From Acidobacteria bacterium 28-9 (GTDB lineage: Bacteria; Acidobacteriota; Blastocatellia; Pyrinomonadales; Pyrinomonadaceae), in contig MWYY01000013.1 in NCBI GenBank assembly GCA_002050355.1, positions 1 to 40,495 of the forward strand: DNA of 40,495 nucleotides. Direction: 5' to 3'. Shown here one piece after another: positions 1 to 8,427 of the stretch (its first letter is position 1; each line of letters begins with the position of its first letter). The position numbers and the translations under genes are program-made. The notes under the pieces are model-generated. The model searched no databases. It was not told the DNA's origin and saw only the letters and a program-made list of their open reading frames with translations.

Positions 1-157
1 GCGAAAAGACCATTGGCAAAATCTGGCAAGCGGCTTGCTTGCCCACAGTCGGCTCTTCGTGAATCGGAGTGTAAAGCCGCATATCATCAGCAAACCATTG
101 CGAGTATCTGTCTAAATCTTTTGATGCCAGCGCATCAGCGAACTCCTGCATATTCAT
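1..157 (-). CDS. NTF2/SnoaL-like protein, N-terminal fragment (cut by window edge)
   Basis: The minus strand encodes 52 residues beginning MNMQEFADALASKDLDRY, followed by WFADDMRLYTPIHEEP and VGKQA. This is the pattern of the first helix and first strands of a SnoaL/NTF2-like alpha+beta barrel (a family of small binding proteins, isomerases and other enzymes). It is too short to suggest a substrate. The gene runs off the left edge. It lies left of the first attC and is transcribed leftward, so it is the next cassette of the array. The start is the first of two nearby ATGs (157 and 151). Confidence 0.6.
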   Translation of the reverse strand, partial: MNMQEFADALASKDLDRYSQWFADDMRLYTPIHEEPTVGKQAACQILPMVFS

Positions 158-218
158 AAATGTTGTCCCTCTGCTGTCTTTTACTTTTGAGATTAGCACT
201 TCCGATTTCAGGCGAAGC

Positions 219-313
219 GCACAACGACGGAGATGACGTGGCGCGGGACACACGCAAGCTAACAAAGAAAACAACGTCGCTGTCCCGCGCTCACGTCCAT
301 TGACTTGTTCGGC
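219..313 (-). repeat. attC site 1 (95 bp)
   Basis: It is bounded by GCACAAC on the left and GTTCGGC on the right. The stem is the variant CGCGGGAC paired with GTCCCGCG. As read on the minus strand it is the attC of the cassette holding the amidohydrolase at 341-1618, whose start (minus strand, 1669) matches this R'' box perfectly. Confidence 0.9.
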
Positions 314-340
314 GGCGCGATTCAGTAGAAAGCGACAACA

Positions 341-1618
341 TCATTTGTTAGGTTTATACACTTTGCCGTTTTTCATTACGAAACTTACTTGCTTTAACGT
401 CTGTATATTGTCAAGCGGGTTTTCCGGCACGGCGATAATATCTGCATACATGCCGGGCGCAAGCATACCGCGCCCCTTTTCAACTCCAAGCAAACGCGCG
501 GCAGAAGTCGTCAACGCTCGCAAAATATCTGTGTTCGGCACTCCGGCTTCGACGAAACTGTCAATGTAACCGATTGCCAGAGTGCCGCGCGTTTCTCCTT
601 TCAAACCAGCCATCACGTCCGTGCCGAAGACGATTGTGACACCCGCCTGACAAGCTCGCTTGAGTCGCTCCACTTTTTTCGCGTGGTTTGCGCGCGCTCC
701 GTCCCCTGAATAACCGCCGGCTTGTAGAGACTTAATTGTAAAATCCGTGCTGACAAGGGCGACGTTATTTTTCTTCATCAAGTCAAATTCCTCTTGGTCT
801 AGAATCCAGCCGTGTTCGATAGATGCGGCGCCCGCTTCGGCGGCGTTACGCGCGCCTTGCTTTGTCACAGCATGCGCGGCGACCTTAAGTCCAGCCCTGC
901 CAGCTTCATCAACGACAAACTTGATGTCTTCCGCCGAATACATGTATCCCCGCGAATATCCATCAACGACGAGCTTGATGACTTTTGCTCCGTAATAAAT
1001 GTTTTCCCGTATCCCTTTCCTTAACTCGTCGCGCGAATCTGCGAACAGATATTCAGGGTTGTCAAGAACCTGTTTTGGAACGGGCTTAACGAATTGCCCG
1101 CCGAACGGCGCGATGATACGCCCGGCGACAATCATCGTCGGACCCGGAACCATATTCCAGCCGATGGCTTTCGCAAGGTCAGCGTCGGCGTAATCGCCCG
1201 CATTGCCGACATCTCTGACGGTCGTAAATCCCGCCTCAAGCATCTCTTTCGCGTTTTTCACTCCGATTATCGCGCGCATCCCAGTTCGCCAGTTGAGGCT
1301 ATGGACAAGATAATCGCCCGAATCCCACTGATACTCCATATTTGAGCAGAGATGCGTGTGCGCGTCGAAAAGTCCCGGCAAGACGGTAGCGTTAGACAAA
1401 TCAATGACGTTCGCGCCTTCCGGTATCGGCAGATTTGCGCCAATGGCTTTTATCTTTTCACCTTCGATGAGAATGACTTGATTGATTGCCGTTGTTCCCG
1501 TCTCTGGGACAACTAACTTGCCAGCTTTGATAGCGGTAACTTGCGCCCGTATTGCTACCGTGCAGAACGCGAGCGAAATAATTGCTATTAACGCTGTAAA
1601 AATAGTTTTTAGTTTCAT
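341..1618 (-). CDS. Secreted metal-dependent amidohydrolase (imidazolonepropionase/prolidase-like), cassette gene
   Basis: 425 aa. Residues 1-25 form a Sec signal peptide ending near AIRAQ. Amidohydrolase-superfamily landmarks follow: DAHTHL (HxH metal ligands, about residue 85), GFTTVRDVG, VIKLVVDGYSRG (lysine position for the bridging carbamate), AAHAVTKQGARNAAEAG, SIEHG, and FGTDVMAG (final metal-binding Asp). The C-terminal strands GMYADIIAV and VMKNGKVYK complete the small beta domain. Related exported enzymes hydrolyse dipeptides or cyclic amides; the substrate here is unknown. It is the only gene of its cassette (about 313-1669) and stops about 30 bases short of its attC. Its ribosome binding site is weak. 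Confidence 0.88.
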   Translation of the reverse strand: MKLKTIFTALIAIISLAFCTVAIRAQVTAIKAGKLVVPETGTTAINQVILIEGEKIKAIGANLPIPEGANVIDLSNATVLPGLFDAHTHLCSNMEYQWDSGDYLVHSLNWRTGMRAIIGVKNAKEMLEAGFTTVRDVGNAGDYADADLAKAIGWNMVPGPTMIVAGRIIAPFGGQFVKPVPKQVLDNPEYLFADSRDELRKGIRENIYYGAKVIKLVVDGYSRGYMYSAEDIKFVVDEAGRAGLKVAAHAVTKQGARNAAEAGAASIEHGWILDQEEFDLMKKNNVALVSTDFTIKSLQAGGYSGDGARANHAKKVERLKRACQAGVTIVFGTDVMAGLKGETRGTLAIGYIDSFVEAGVPNTDILRALTTSAARLLGVEKGRGMLAPGMYADIIAVPENPLDNIQTLKQVSFVMKNGKVYKPNK

Positions 1619-1662
1619 TTTACAAGTGTAATGCAGGCTTCAAACTTTTACCAAAAAAAGCC

Positions 1663-1775
1663 GCCGAACGATTGAATTGACGTGGGGCGAAACCGCCAAC
1701 AAGCCCGCTAAAGTTTAACGGACAACGTGATAGCAAAGTCGCTGTTTCGCCCTCACGTCCAATGATTTGTTAGAT
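1663..1775 (-). repeat. attC site 2 (113 bp)
   Basis: It is bounded by GCCGAAC and GTTAGAT, with stem GGGCGAAAC/GTTTCGCCC. It belongs to the methyltransferase cassette (1775 to 2889), whose other end, ATCTAAC, is the exact reverse complement of GTTAGAT. Confidence 0.92.
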
Positions 1776-1800
1776 TTCGTTTCTCGTAACGAACAAATCT

Positions 1801-2829
1801 CTACAAACGGATATGATATAAATAACGACTGCGTTTGCTCGAATCCCAATCGGCATAACGGACTGCTTCACTGTAACGATAGTTGTACAAATCAAGATTT
1901 CCTTCTTTTTCAAACTTAGGTTTTAGCTGCTCCAAAACATCAACTTTCTTTCGCCAGTGTTCCGCTTCGTGTTCGGTTAAATCGAAACTTGTAAACTTCA
2001 AATTATATTTCTTCAAAAGCATCGCTAAAGAGGTGTTTTCCGGCAACAGACTTGCTTTGTCTTCAAGGTTGTTTATCCATTGCGTAAAAAATAGCCCCAA
2101 CTGTCCGTTGGGTTTTATGATTTCGATTATCTTCTTCAGACTTTCCTCCAAGTTGTTCACATAGTAGAGCGTATCTATGGCGACAACTGCGCTGAAGGTT
2201 TGAGGATTAAAGTCAAGGCGATTTATATTTCCAACACTGAAAGTCAACTGCTCATTCTTCGCTTCGATTCGCTTGCGAGCCTGTCCGATTGCTTCTTCCG
2301 AAATATCTAAGCCTTCAAAGAACGCGCCTGTCTGCTCTTGCAGATATTCCGTGATGAAACCGTTGCCACAGCCTAAATCAAGCACGCGGTCACTGTCAGT
2401 TAAACCGAGAACTTCAAGCATTTTATTTAACTGAAAAATATCGGCTAAACCGTGCTGGCAAAGATTCTTCCCGTAAACTTTTTCGCAAAACAGCGCGTGA
2501 GCATTGCTCTTTTCAGCAATACTGAAAAAGTTATTGTACTCATACAGCCATAAAGGATTGGTTATTTCCAACTCCTTTCTCGCTTCGTTTCCTTTTTCAG
2601 TTAGTAAATAATCTTCGTTGTTCTCCAACAAATAACCGTTCGCAACTAGACTCCGGTAAGCATCAGACCAATCAACGAGATATTTACCAATCCAAACCTT
2701 TCCGAATTTTTCGAGATTACTTCGACTTGCCTTGCCGTCAACATTCATTCCTGCCATTAAGCCATAGCGACTTTTAAGCCAACCAATCACAATCAACAAT
2801 TGCTTTTCCGCCTCTGTAAATTTCTTCAT
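1801..2829 (-). CDS. SAM-dependent methyltransferase with N-terminal winged-helix-like domain, cassette gene
   Basis: 342 aa. Residues 1-115 resemble a small winged-helix module (EKQLLIVIGWLKSRYG, LTEKGNEARKELE). A class I Rossmann methyltransferase follows: motif I VLDLGCGNGFITEYL at about residue 147, motif II acidic end GLDISEEAIGQAR, motif III/IV SAVVAIDTLYYVNN, and a post-motif strand IIKPNGQLGLFF. The helix-turn-helix-plus-methyltransferase layout is seen in several small-molecule methyltransferases; the acceptor is unknown. The start at 2829 is supported by GAGGGAAACTT just upstream. It is the sole gene of its cassette. Confidence 0.85.
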   Translation of the reverse strand: MKKFTEAEKQLLIVIGWLKSRYGLMAGMNVDGKASRSNLEKFGKVWIGKYLVDWSDAYRSLVANGYLLENNEDYLLTEKGNEARKELEITNPLWLYEYNNFFSIAEKSNAHALFCEKVYGKNLCQHGLADIFQLNKMLEVLGLTDSDRVLDLGCGNGFITEYLQEQTGAFFEGLDISEEAIGQARKRIEAKNEQLTFSVGNINRLDFNPQTFSAVVAIDTLYYVNNLEESLKKIIEIIKPNGQLGLFFTQWINNLEDKASLLPENTSLAMLLKKYNLKFTSFDLTEHEAEHWRKKVDVLEQLKPKFEKEGNLDLYNYRYSEAVRYADWDSSKRSRYLYHIRL

Positions 2830-2882
2830 AAGTTTCCCTCAAAAGATTGGTTGCTATTCTTTCTCGTAAATACTCAATAGAA

Positions 2883-2993
2883 ATCTAACGGCGGAGTTGA
2901 CGTGGGCGAAACCGCCACACACAACTTTAGATTTAACGAGCGACGTTCTTATGAAGGTCGCTGTTTCGCCTCACGTCCAATGACTTGTTGTGC
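2883..2993 (-). repeat. attC site 3 (111 bp)
   Basis: It is bounded by ATCTAAC and GTTGTGC, with stem GGCGAAAC/GTTTCGCC. It belongs to the GNAT cassette, whose other end, GCACAAC at 3581, matches perfectly. Confidence 0.92.
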
Positions 2994-3027
2994 GCGGTGT
3001 TTATGACAAATGGCAATGTAATTAGAA

Positions 3028-3561
3028 CTATTTCGCAATCGCATAGCAGTAACAATCTCTTGGTTCATCGCTGATATTGGGATGAATTATTTGGCGGCGC
3101 AATAATCCTTCGCATTGCATTCCCGCTTTTTCAAGGACTCGCGCGGAAGCCAGATTATCTACATCACATAATGCCCATACTCGGTAAATTGAGGTCTGGC
3201 TTAATGCCCATTCAACAAGGCTGCGTAACGCTTCCGTAATCAAGCCTTTGCCCCAAAATTGAGGCGACAAAACATAGCCGACATCAGCTTTAAAGCCGTC
3301 GAGACGAATCTCTATCATACCTACGACTGCATCAGTTTCTTTAATGGTAATGATATAAGGAAACAGTGCGTCTTTTTCCCAAGCAGCAACACAGCCCGCG
3401 AGAAAACTTTCTGTTTCTCGAAGATGTTGATGAGGTCGCCAAACCAGATAGCGCGTCACTTCTTCCTTCTGAGCATACGAGTTAAAAATTGTTTCGGCAT
3501 CTGCGACAGACGGAAGTCTTAGCACTAATCGCTCAGTTTCAATTCGTTCAGGTGGTTTCAT
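3028..3561 (-). CDS. GNAT N-acetyltransferase, RimJ/RimL-like, cassette gene
   Basis: 177 aa from the ATG at 3561 (MKPPERIETERLVLRLP). An upstream in-frame extension runs into the attC and is not credible as protein. RimJ/RimL-type landmarks: TERLVLRLPSVADAETIF, the central strand IGMIEIRL-like VVGMIEIRLDGF, motif A region GYVLSPQFWGKGLITEAL (acetyl-CoA pyrophosphate loop Q-x-x-G-x-G/A variant), then RVWALCDVDNLASARVLEKAGM. Such enzymes acetylate protein N-termini or small amines; acetyl-CoA is the expected donor. It fills the smallest cassette of the array (about 600 bp) with about 25 bases of leader. Confidence 0.9.
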   Translation of the reverse strand: MKPPERIETERLVLRLPSVADAETIFNSYAQKEEVTRYLVWRPHQHLRETESFLAGCVAAWEKDALFPYIITIKETDAVVGMIEIRLDGFKADVGYVLSPQFWGKGLITEALRSLVEWALSQTSIYRVWALCDVDNLASARVLEKAGMQCEGLLRRQIIHPNISDEPRDCYCYAIAK

Positions 3562-3580
3562 ACTATCGCAACCAGAAAGC

Positions 3581-3693
3581 GCACAACGATTGAATTGACG
3601 TGGGGCGAAACCGAATTCACGCAACTCCGAGTTAAAAAGACGACGCGATAAGAAAGTCGCTGTTTCGCCCTCACGTCCAATGACTTGTTCGAC
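3581..3693 (-). repeat. attC site 4 (113 bp)
   Basis: It is bounded by GCACAAC and GTTCGAC. It belongs to the metallo-beta-lactamase-fold cassette, whose far end at 4728-4734 (GTCGAAC) is a perfect complement. Confidence 0.92.
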
Positions 3694-3714
3694 GCGCCGT
3701 GTGTTTCAAATGTT

Positions 3715-4656
3715 CTAATTTGTCTTTGCAGTTAGTCGGCTAATCTTAATGTTTTCTCCGACTTCAATCACCATCAGGTCTTCGCCCAACTCTACTGCAC
3801 CAGCGTAATTCTTTCGCGTTAGCGGAATAATATCTTGCTCGGTGGCGGTTGGGAGAATAATATGTGAAAAAATCGCCATTCTCGGCTTTACAAGAGAAAA
3901 AATTGCGGCGGCTTGTTCCGGTGTCGTATGATACCCAATAATAGTTTTAGCGAGATCGGCGGGAAATTTCATACGCGCGATAGCTTCCGGCGAAACAACC
4001 TCGTGAATCAATAAATCAACGCCTTTGGAATATCGAATGAGGTTTTCCGAGTAGCGCGTGTCGCCCGACAAAACTACTGAGCGTCCCATATAATCAATTC
4101 GGTAGCCAAAAGCAGGTTTAACCGGCGCGTGGTCAACTTCAAACGCCGTTATCTTAACGCCGTTTTTTTCAAAGACGACACCTTCTTTAATATCCTCGGC
4201 TTTAATGACAACACCAGCGGGCGAGCCTGTGTCATGGGAAATCCGCTCTTTGATGTCAAACTCAAACGCTTTTTCAAGATTCGACATCATTTTCTTTGTG
4301 CCTTTCGGTCCCCAAATCTGCAACGGTGCAATACGCTGACCTGTCAACCAGCCGGTCAACCACAAATCGGGAAATCCAACCACATGGTCTGAATGCAAAT
4401 GCGTGAAAAACACGCCTTGTATTTCCCTGTATTTAACATTGATTTGCGTCAGTCGCTGGAGTGAGCCGCGCCCCGCATCAAAGAGGAATTTTTGCTCTCC
4501 GGCTTCAACCAAAATGCTTGGTCCAAAGCGTTCCATCACGGGCGAAGGAGAGCCTGTTCCTAAAAGAGTTACCTTGATAATTTGCCCTTGCACATCTATT
4601 AAGGCAAGAAAGATAAAGCATAAAGCAAATCCAATCAGCTTGCGGAAAATAATCAT
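3715..4656 (-). CDS. Exported metallo-beta-lactamase-fold hydrolase, RNase Z/arylsulfatase-like, cassette gene
   Basis: 313 aa. Signal peptide MIIFRKLIGFALCFIFLALI through about residue 24. The fold begins at VTLLGTGSPSP. The zinc motif is FTHLHSDHVVGFPDLWLTG (HxHxDH, about residue 85), with later ligands in VVLSGDTRYSENL (Asp) and AIFSHI (His). This is the tRNase Z-like branch of the superfamily. Export argues against tRNA processing and for a periplasmic or extracellular ester or sulfate hydrolase, but the substrate cannot be read from the sequence. A GAGAGGACATTT ribosome binding site precedes the start. Confidence 0.88.
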   Translation of the reverse strand: MIIFRKLIGFALCFIFLALIDVQGQIIKVTLLGTGSPSPVMERFGPSILVEAGEQKFLFDAGRGSLQRLTQINVKYREIQGVFFTHLHSDHVVGFPDLWLTGWLTGQRIAPLQIWGPKGTKKMMSNLEKAFEFDIKERISHDTGSPAGVVIKAEDIKEGVVFEKNGVKITAFEVDHAPVKPAFGYRIDYMGRSVVLSGDTRYSENLIRYSKGVDLLIHEVVSPEAIARMKFPADLAKTIIGYHTTPEQAAAIFSLVKPRMAIFSHIILPTATEQDIIPLTRKNYAGAVELGEDLMVIEVGENIKISRLTAKTN

Positions 4657-4727
4657 AAATGTCCTCTCGCAGATTTAACATAGCAATTTGTCGCCAAAAA
4701 TCAAAAGCGTAAAATTCAACGAAAAGC

Positions 4728-4840
4728 GTCGAACGGCTGAGATGACGTGGCGCAAAACCAGCTACGCGCAAGCTAAGGGTCAAAAGACTACGTAATAAAA
4801 GAGTCGCTGTTTTGCGCTCACGTCCATTGAATTGTTAGAC
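4728..4840 (-). repeat. attC site 5 (113 bp)
   Basis: It is bounded by GTCGAAC and GTTAGAC, with the variant stem GCGCAAAAC/GTTTTGCGC. The TAA within its R'' box (4835-4837) also serves as stop codon for the DUF418 gene of the same cassette. Confidence 0.92.
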
Positions 4841-6055
4841 GGCTGACCGAGCCGCTAGCCTGAGCGGTTGAATCTTCCAGTATGTAAGCGACCGCCAAAG
4901 CCACTCCGCAGGACCAAATCTAAAATGGCGGAGCCAGAAGGAAGCAAACCACACTTGAATCACATACCCACTCACCCAGACCAGTATGAGCCATAGAGGA
5001 CCAATCTTGCCCATCAAATTCGGTCCCGGCATAAAGCCGTAAAAGAGCCATAAGCCAAACAAAGTCTGCAAGAGGAAACATGTGAGTGCCATCCTGCCGA
5101 CTGGCGCGAACATAAGCAAGTATGGCTTCCATCGTGATGTCTGAAATAATAATGCCAGCGCTGAAGCATAAGCTAGGGTTAGTGCCAAATATCCGGTTTG
5201 AGCAACGAACCTCCTACCAAAAGGCATCAGGAAACTACCGGCAGCAGAAGAATCAAGGTAACGCCCCGCGATAAGGATATTGCAAGGGATTCCGATAATC
5301 GCTCCCGCGATCAGCAATGTACGGAATAGCTTATAATGGCGTTCGAGATCGGCGTGTATCAAGAGACGCGCGGCGTAAAGTCCAAGAAGAAGTCTGCCGA
5401 ATAAAGCCACTTGATAAGCTATCTGGCTGATCGAAAGTGTCATATCCCAATCATAAAGCCAGTTGATGCGCAACACCTCCGCATAGGTTCCAGAAGAGAA
5501 TGTCTCTAGCGCGAGGGCATTGAGCGCCGTGCTTGGCGCCGCTGGTTCCATAAGTAGCGAACGAAGCCCGCCGATTAATGCCGGTGCTATGACGGCGGAG
5601 AATAAGGCAGAGCCTAACAACACCTTGTTTGATACACGCAGAAACAAAGGCAGGAGCAATCCCCACAGCGCGTAGAACCTTAATATATCCCAAAACCAGA
5701 AAAGCCAGCCATGTGCCGCGCCGATGACGAAAAGCCACCAGATGCGACGATAAAATAAGCTTACCCCTTCAGCACCGCGAGCGTTGGCGCGATCCAGAAA
5801 TAGCCAGAAACTCACTCCGAAAAGGAAGGAAAATAACCCCATGAACTTGTTTTCGATAAAGATTAGTTCGAGAAGATGAACGACGTGATCTATGGTGGCA
5901 GTAGGCAGCATCGCCTGCTGCTCGTCAGACATGTAAGTGAAACCTGAAAATATTAACAGGTTCGCCGCGAAGACGCCGAGCAACGCGAAGCCGCGTAACG
6001 AGTCCACAAACTCCACACGGTCAGCGGGGCGAGTTAGGGTGTTTGATGGTTGCAT
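4835..6055 (-). CDS. DUF418-family polytopic membrane protein, cassette gene
   Basis: About 406 aa from the ATG at 6055, which follows GAGGAG at a short distance; an ATG at 6076 has no ribosome binding site. The N-terminal signature RVEFVDSLRGFALLGVFAAN is typical of DUF418/acyltransferase-3-like membrane proteins. About ten hydrophobic segments follow (for example LFSFLFGVSFWLFL, RRIWWLFVIGAAHGWLFW, ALTCFLLQTLFGLWLF), and the C-terminal DUF418 core has SFWLRHFRFGPAEWLWRSLTYW. The family is conserved in the inner membrane but its function is unknown. The stop codon lies inside attC 5. Confidence 0.88.
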   Translation of the reverse strand: MQPSNTLTRPADRVEFVDSLRGFALLGVFAANLLIFSGFTYMSDEQQAMLPTATIDHVVHLLELIFIENKFMGLFSFLFGVSFWLFLDRANARGAEGVSLFYRRIWWLFVIGAAHGWLFWFWDILRFYALWGLLLPLFLRVSNKVLLGSALFSAVIAPALIGGLRSLLMEPAAPSTALNALALETFSSGTYAEVLRINWLYDWDMTLSISQIAYQVALFGRLLLGLYAARLLIHADLERHYKLFRTLLIAGAIIGIPCNILIAGRYLDSSAAGSFLMPFGRRFVAQTGYLALTLAYASALALLFQTSRWKPYLLMFAPVGRMALTCFLLQTLFGLWLFYGFMPGPNLMGKIGPLWLILVWVSGYVIQVWFASFWLRHFRFGPAEWLWRSLTYWKIQPLRLAARSAV

Positions 6056-6085
6056 ATGCTCCTCGATCTCTATCATCTAGCTGCC

Positions 6086-6199
6086 GTCTAACGGCTGAGT
6101 TGACGTGGGGCGAAACCGAATACACGCAAGCTAAAGTTTAACGGACGAGCCAAATAACAAAGTCGCTGTTTCGCCCTCACGTCCAATGATTTGTTATGT
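6086..6199 (-). repeat. attC site 6 (114 bp)
   Basis: It is bounded by GTCTAAC and GTTATGT. It belongs to the CHASE3 cassette, whose far end at 7227-7233 (ACATAAC) is a perfect complement. This is the longest attC of the array. Confidence 0.92.
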
Positions 6200-6246
6200 T
6201 TTGCCGAATATTTTCACGATACTGCAAAATAGCGATAACGCTTGAT

Positions 6247-7140
6247 TCATCTCATTTTCATTTCCGCTCTTGCCGTGCCGTCTAGCGCGGAATTTATTAA
6301 AGTCGGGTTATTTTCGTTTAACTGCTTATCAAGCAAAACAATTTCTCTTTCCAAGTCGCCGAGCGCATCATTTTTGTCAGTGGGCGGAAACTGCAAAGAC
6401 GCGCCGCGACGCGACGAGCGAGTGTTTTCGACAAGCTGTTCAATTCTTCTGGTGATGCCGGAATTGAAAAGATACCAAGCAAGAAGCCGCGTCCCGACAC
6501 CGAAAAAAAGGGCGATGAAAACTCCAAAATAATCTCGGCGGCGAATCGCATTGATTTCTTCCAGACGTTCCGCGAGCAAAGTTTCTTCTTCGGCTTCCAT
6601 CGTGTGAAAGTTGGCGCGAATCTTATCCATCAACTCCTTGCCATAAGCGAGATGATTATAAATTTCCGCATCTGACGCATTTGGTGCGGCGATGTAACTT
6701 CGCTGCCAAGTCAAATCCGCCATTTGAAGGTCAAGCAACGCCCGAATTTGTTCCAATTGCTGCAATTTCCTTGTGCGCGGCTCATCGCCCGGCTCGGCTT
6801 CGGCTAAAGTGCGAAGTTGCTCAAAAGCCGCCGGAAGATTTTCAGACGCGGCAACATAAGGCTGTAAAAACTCTTCGCGGCGCGTCAGCAAATAACCGCG
6901 CAGCCCGGTCTCGGCGTTAACCATCAACGCCAAAACCTCGTTAACGCCACTTGCCATCTGAAAATGACGCTGCACGGCGGATTGAATTTTGTAACGCTGA
7001 TAATTACCGACACCGGCTAAAACAGCCGAAACCGCTACGGCAAGCAGGGGCAAAGCAACGAAAATCTTTCCTTGAATCGGCAGTGGGACAAGCTGCCATA
7101 CACGCATTACAGGTTGAAAAATTCGCCTCAAAAATTTCAC
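6247..7140 (-). CDS. Orphan CHASE3 sensor membrane protein without output kinase, cassette gene
   Basis: 297 aa from a GTG. A transmembrane helix at about 25-45 (GKIFVALPLLAVAVSAVL) is followed by a periplasmic CHASE3 domain: VNAETGLRGYLLTRREEFLQPY is the hallmark, followed by PGDEPRTRKLQQLEQIR. A second transmembrane helix (FGVFIALFFGVGTRLLAWYL) leads to a HAMP-like segment (ITRRIEQLVENTR) and a short coiled tail that stops at EMKMR. CHASE3 domains normally feed histidine kinases or cyclases; none is present. It could act as a partner or dominant sensor, or be a truncated kinase captured as a cassette. A TTTACT-17-TATAAT promoter lies just upstream. Confidence 0.82.
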   Translation of the reverse strand: MKFLRRIFQPVMRVWQLVPLPIQGKIFVALPLLAVAVSAVLAGVGNYQRYKIQSAVQRHFQMASGVNEVLALMVNAETGLRGYLLTRREEFLQPYVAASENLPAAFEQLRTLAEAEPGDEPRTRKLQQLEQIRALLDLQMADLTWQRSYIAAPNASDAEIYNHLAYGKELMDKIRANFHTMEAEEETLLAERLEEINAIRRRDYFGVFIALFFGVGTRLLAWYLFNSGITRRIEQLVENTRSSRRGASLQFPPTDKNDALGDLEREIVLLDKQLNENNPTLINSALDGTARAEMKMR

Positions 7141-7145
7141 AGCTA

Positions 7146-7174
7146 ATTATACAATTCGAGATGAAAAGAGTAAA
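7146..7174 (-). promoter_or_regulatory. Candidate sigma-70 promoter inside the CHASE3 cassette
   Basis: On the minus strand TTTACT (7169-7174) is separated by 17 bases from a perfect TATAAT (7146-7151), ending 5 bases before the GTG start. The cassette may therefore be expressed without the integron promoter, from a very short or leaderless message. Confidence 0.45.
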
Positions 7175-7226
7175 TTAGCGGCAAAAATTTCAATTGGTTT
7201 TCGCCAACCGAAAACAACAGTAAAAA

Positions 7227-7321
7227 ACATAACGGCGGAGATGACGTGGCGCAAAACACACGCAAGTTAGATAACCATTCAACGTCGCTGTTTTGCGCTC
7301 ACGTCCATTGACTTGTTAGAT
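7227..7321 (-). repeat. attC site 7 (95 bp)
   Basis: It is bounded by ACATAAC and GTTAGAT, with the variant stem GCGCAAAAC/GTTTTGCGC. The TAA at 7316-7318 inside the R'' box terminates the GIY-YIG gene of the same cassette. The far end of that cassette (ATCCAAC, 8294) differs by one transition. Confidence 0.92.
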
Positions 7322-8260
7322 GCGGGTTAGCCTATCGGCTAAATCCATACAGTGATAGCGGCTGTAAGCGCAAGCTCCTTTCTTCATTAAGCGCAAGTTG
7401 AACAACCGCATGGCTGAAACGATTTCCTTCTGCCGCATAAATATCTCTGCTGATTCTGCTCCTTCAATCACGAGATTGATTTGATTCTGCCCGCCCGGTT
7501 CATAAAAATGCTCCGTTGCCTCTAGGGAAGGAAACTTCTCCAGAAGTGGCGACAGCGATTTCCCAAATGCCTCTTCGAGAGGTGATAACGCAAGGTGAAA
7601 TGAAAACACAACATTACCTTTATACACCGAAGCAGTAAAGACTTCCTGCCAATGTATGTTTATGCGCGAATAAACGGTTTCGTTAGGATATGAGTAACTC
7701 GGCAAGCATGAACAAGCCCAGAAAGATAGTTCGCTTCGCAAAGGTGATGGTATGCCCGCGTGAACGTATTTACGCAAAACATCCATAGTCTCATTAGAAT
7801 AAGGCAAAGCAGCAAAACGCTGGAACTTTTTGCTATACTTTCGCCGCAACTCCGGGTCAACAACTCTGCTACCGCTAAGGTCAACATAATTTGTGTACTT
7901 CAGCCATCGCTCTTGCTCCTCCGCAGACATAATAAGGTCGAAATCAGATTCGCCTCTCGGAATGCTTGTGAACGTGATATTTCGTAAGCGATAGCCTTCA
8001 TGTTCGAGCATCCATATTAGGGCGCGTTCTTCCTCATTCAAGTTCTTTTTAGCTACACGCCTAAATCTTATCTTCTCAATGTCGCAGTGAACCTTACGAT
8101 GCTGAACATAGCGACGAGTTACATCCAACGCTTGACCCGCATAAATCTCGCCATCAGAGAATTGAAGAATGTAGAGACCACAACGCTTACCTGACGGAAA
8201 CAAGTCTGCAATCGAGTCGCGCCCTTGAACGTGATGTGGTTGGGAAAATCCATCCATCAT
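7316..8260 (-). CDS. Protein with N-terminal GIY-YIG-like nuclease domain, cassette gene
   Basis: 314 aa. Residues 25-100 match the GIY-YIG core: CGLYILQFSDGEIYAGQALD supplies the GLY...YAG strands, VTRRYVQHRKVH the following helix with its Arg, and LNEEERALIWMLEHEGY the region of the catalytic Glu. Residues 130-314 form an unrecognised domain (VVDPELRRKYSKKF, ACSCLPSYSYPNE, INLVIEGAESAEIF). Single-strand nicking or double-strand cleavage would be the family activity. Combined with a cassette location, a defence or mobile-DNA role is possible but not shown. The stop codon is inside attC 7. Confidence 0.75.
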   Translation of the reverse strand: MMDGFSQPHHVQGRDSIADLFPSGKRCGLYILQFSDGEIYAGQALDVTRRYVQHRKVHCDIEKIRFRRVAKKNLNEEERALIWMLEHEGYRLRNITFTSIPRGESDFDLIMSAEEQERWLKYTNYVDLSGSRVVDPELRRKYSKKFQRFAALPYSNETMDVLRKYVHAGIPSPLRSELSFWACSCLPSYSYPNETVYSRINIHWQEVFTASVYKGNVVFSFHLALSPLEEAFGKSLSPLLEKFPSLEATEHFYEPGGQNQINLVIEGAESAEIFMRQKEIVSAMRLFNLRLMKKGACAYSRYHCMDLADRLTRI

Positions 8261-8293
8261 TTAAACTTAACTCTTACGTTTGGAAAAAGAAGC

Positions 8294-8406
8294 ATCCAAC
8301 GGCTGAGATGACGTGGGGCGAAACCGCCAGAAGTCCGTTTGAGTTTAACGGACAACTAACCAAACAAAGTCGCTGTTTCGCCCTCACGTCCATTGAATTG
8401 TTCGGC
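8294..8406 (-). repeat. attC site 8 (113 bp)
   Basis: It is bounded by ATCCAAC and GTTCGGC. It belongs to the creatininase cassette. That cassette's far end is GCCGCCAAAC at 9460-9469, nine of ten bases complementary to GTTCGGCGGC. Confidence 0.92.
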
Positions 8407-8427
8407 GGCGGCACAAGCGGAGGAAAC

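Noticed and set aside
747..1345. Plus-strand ORFs inside the first cassette
   Set aside because: They are antisense to a complete amidohydrolase gene and encode no recognisable protein.
3562..3624. N-terminal extension of the GNAT gene to 3624
   Set aside because: The extension is translated attC sequence; the family starts at MKPPERIETERL.
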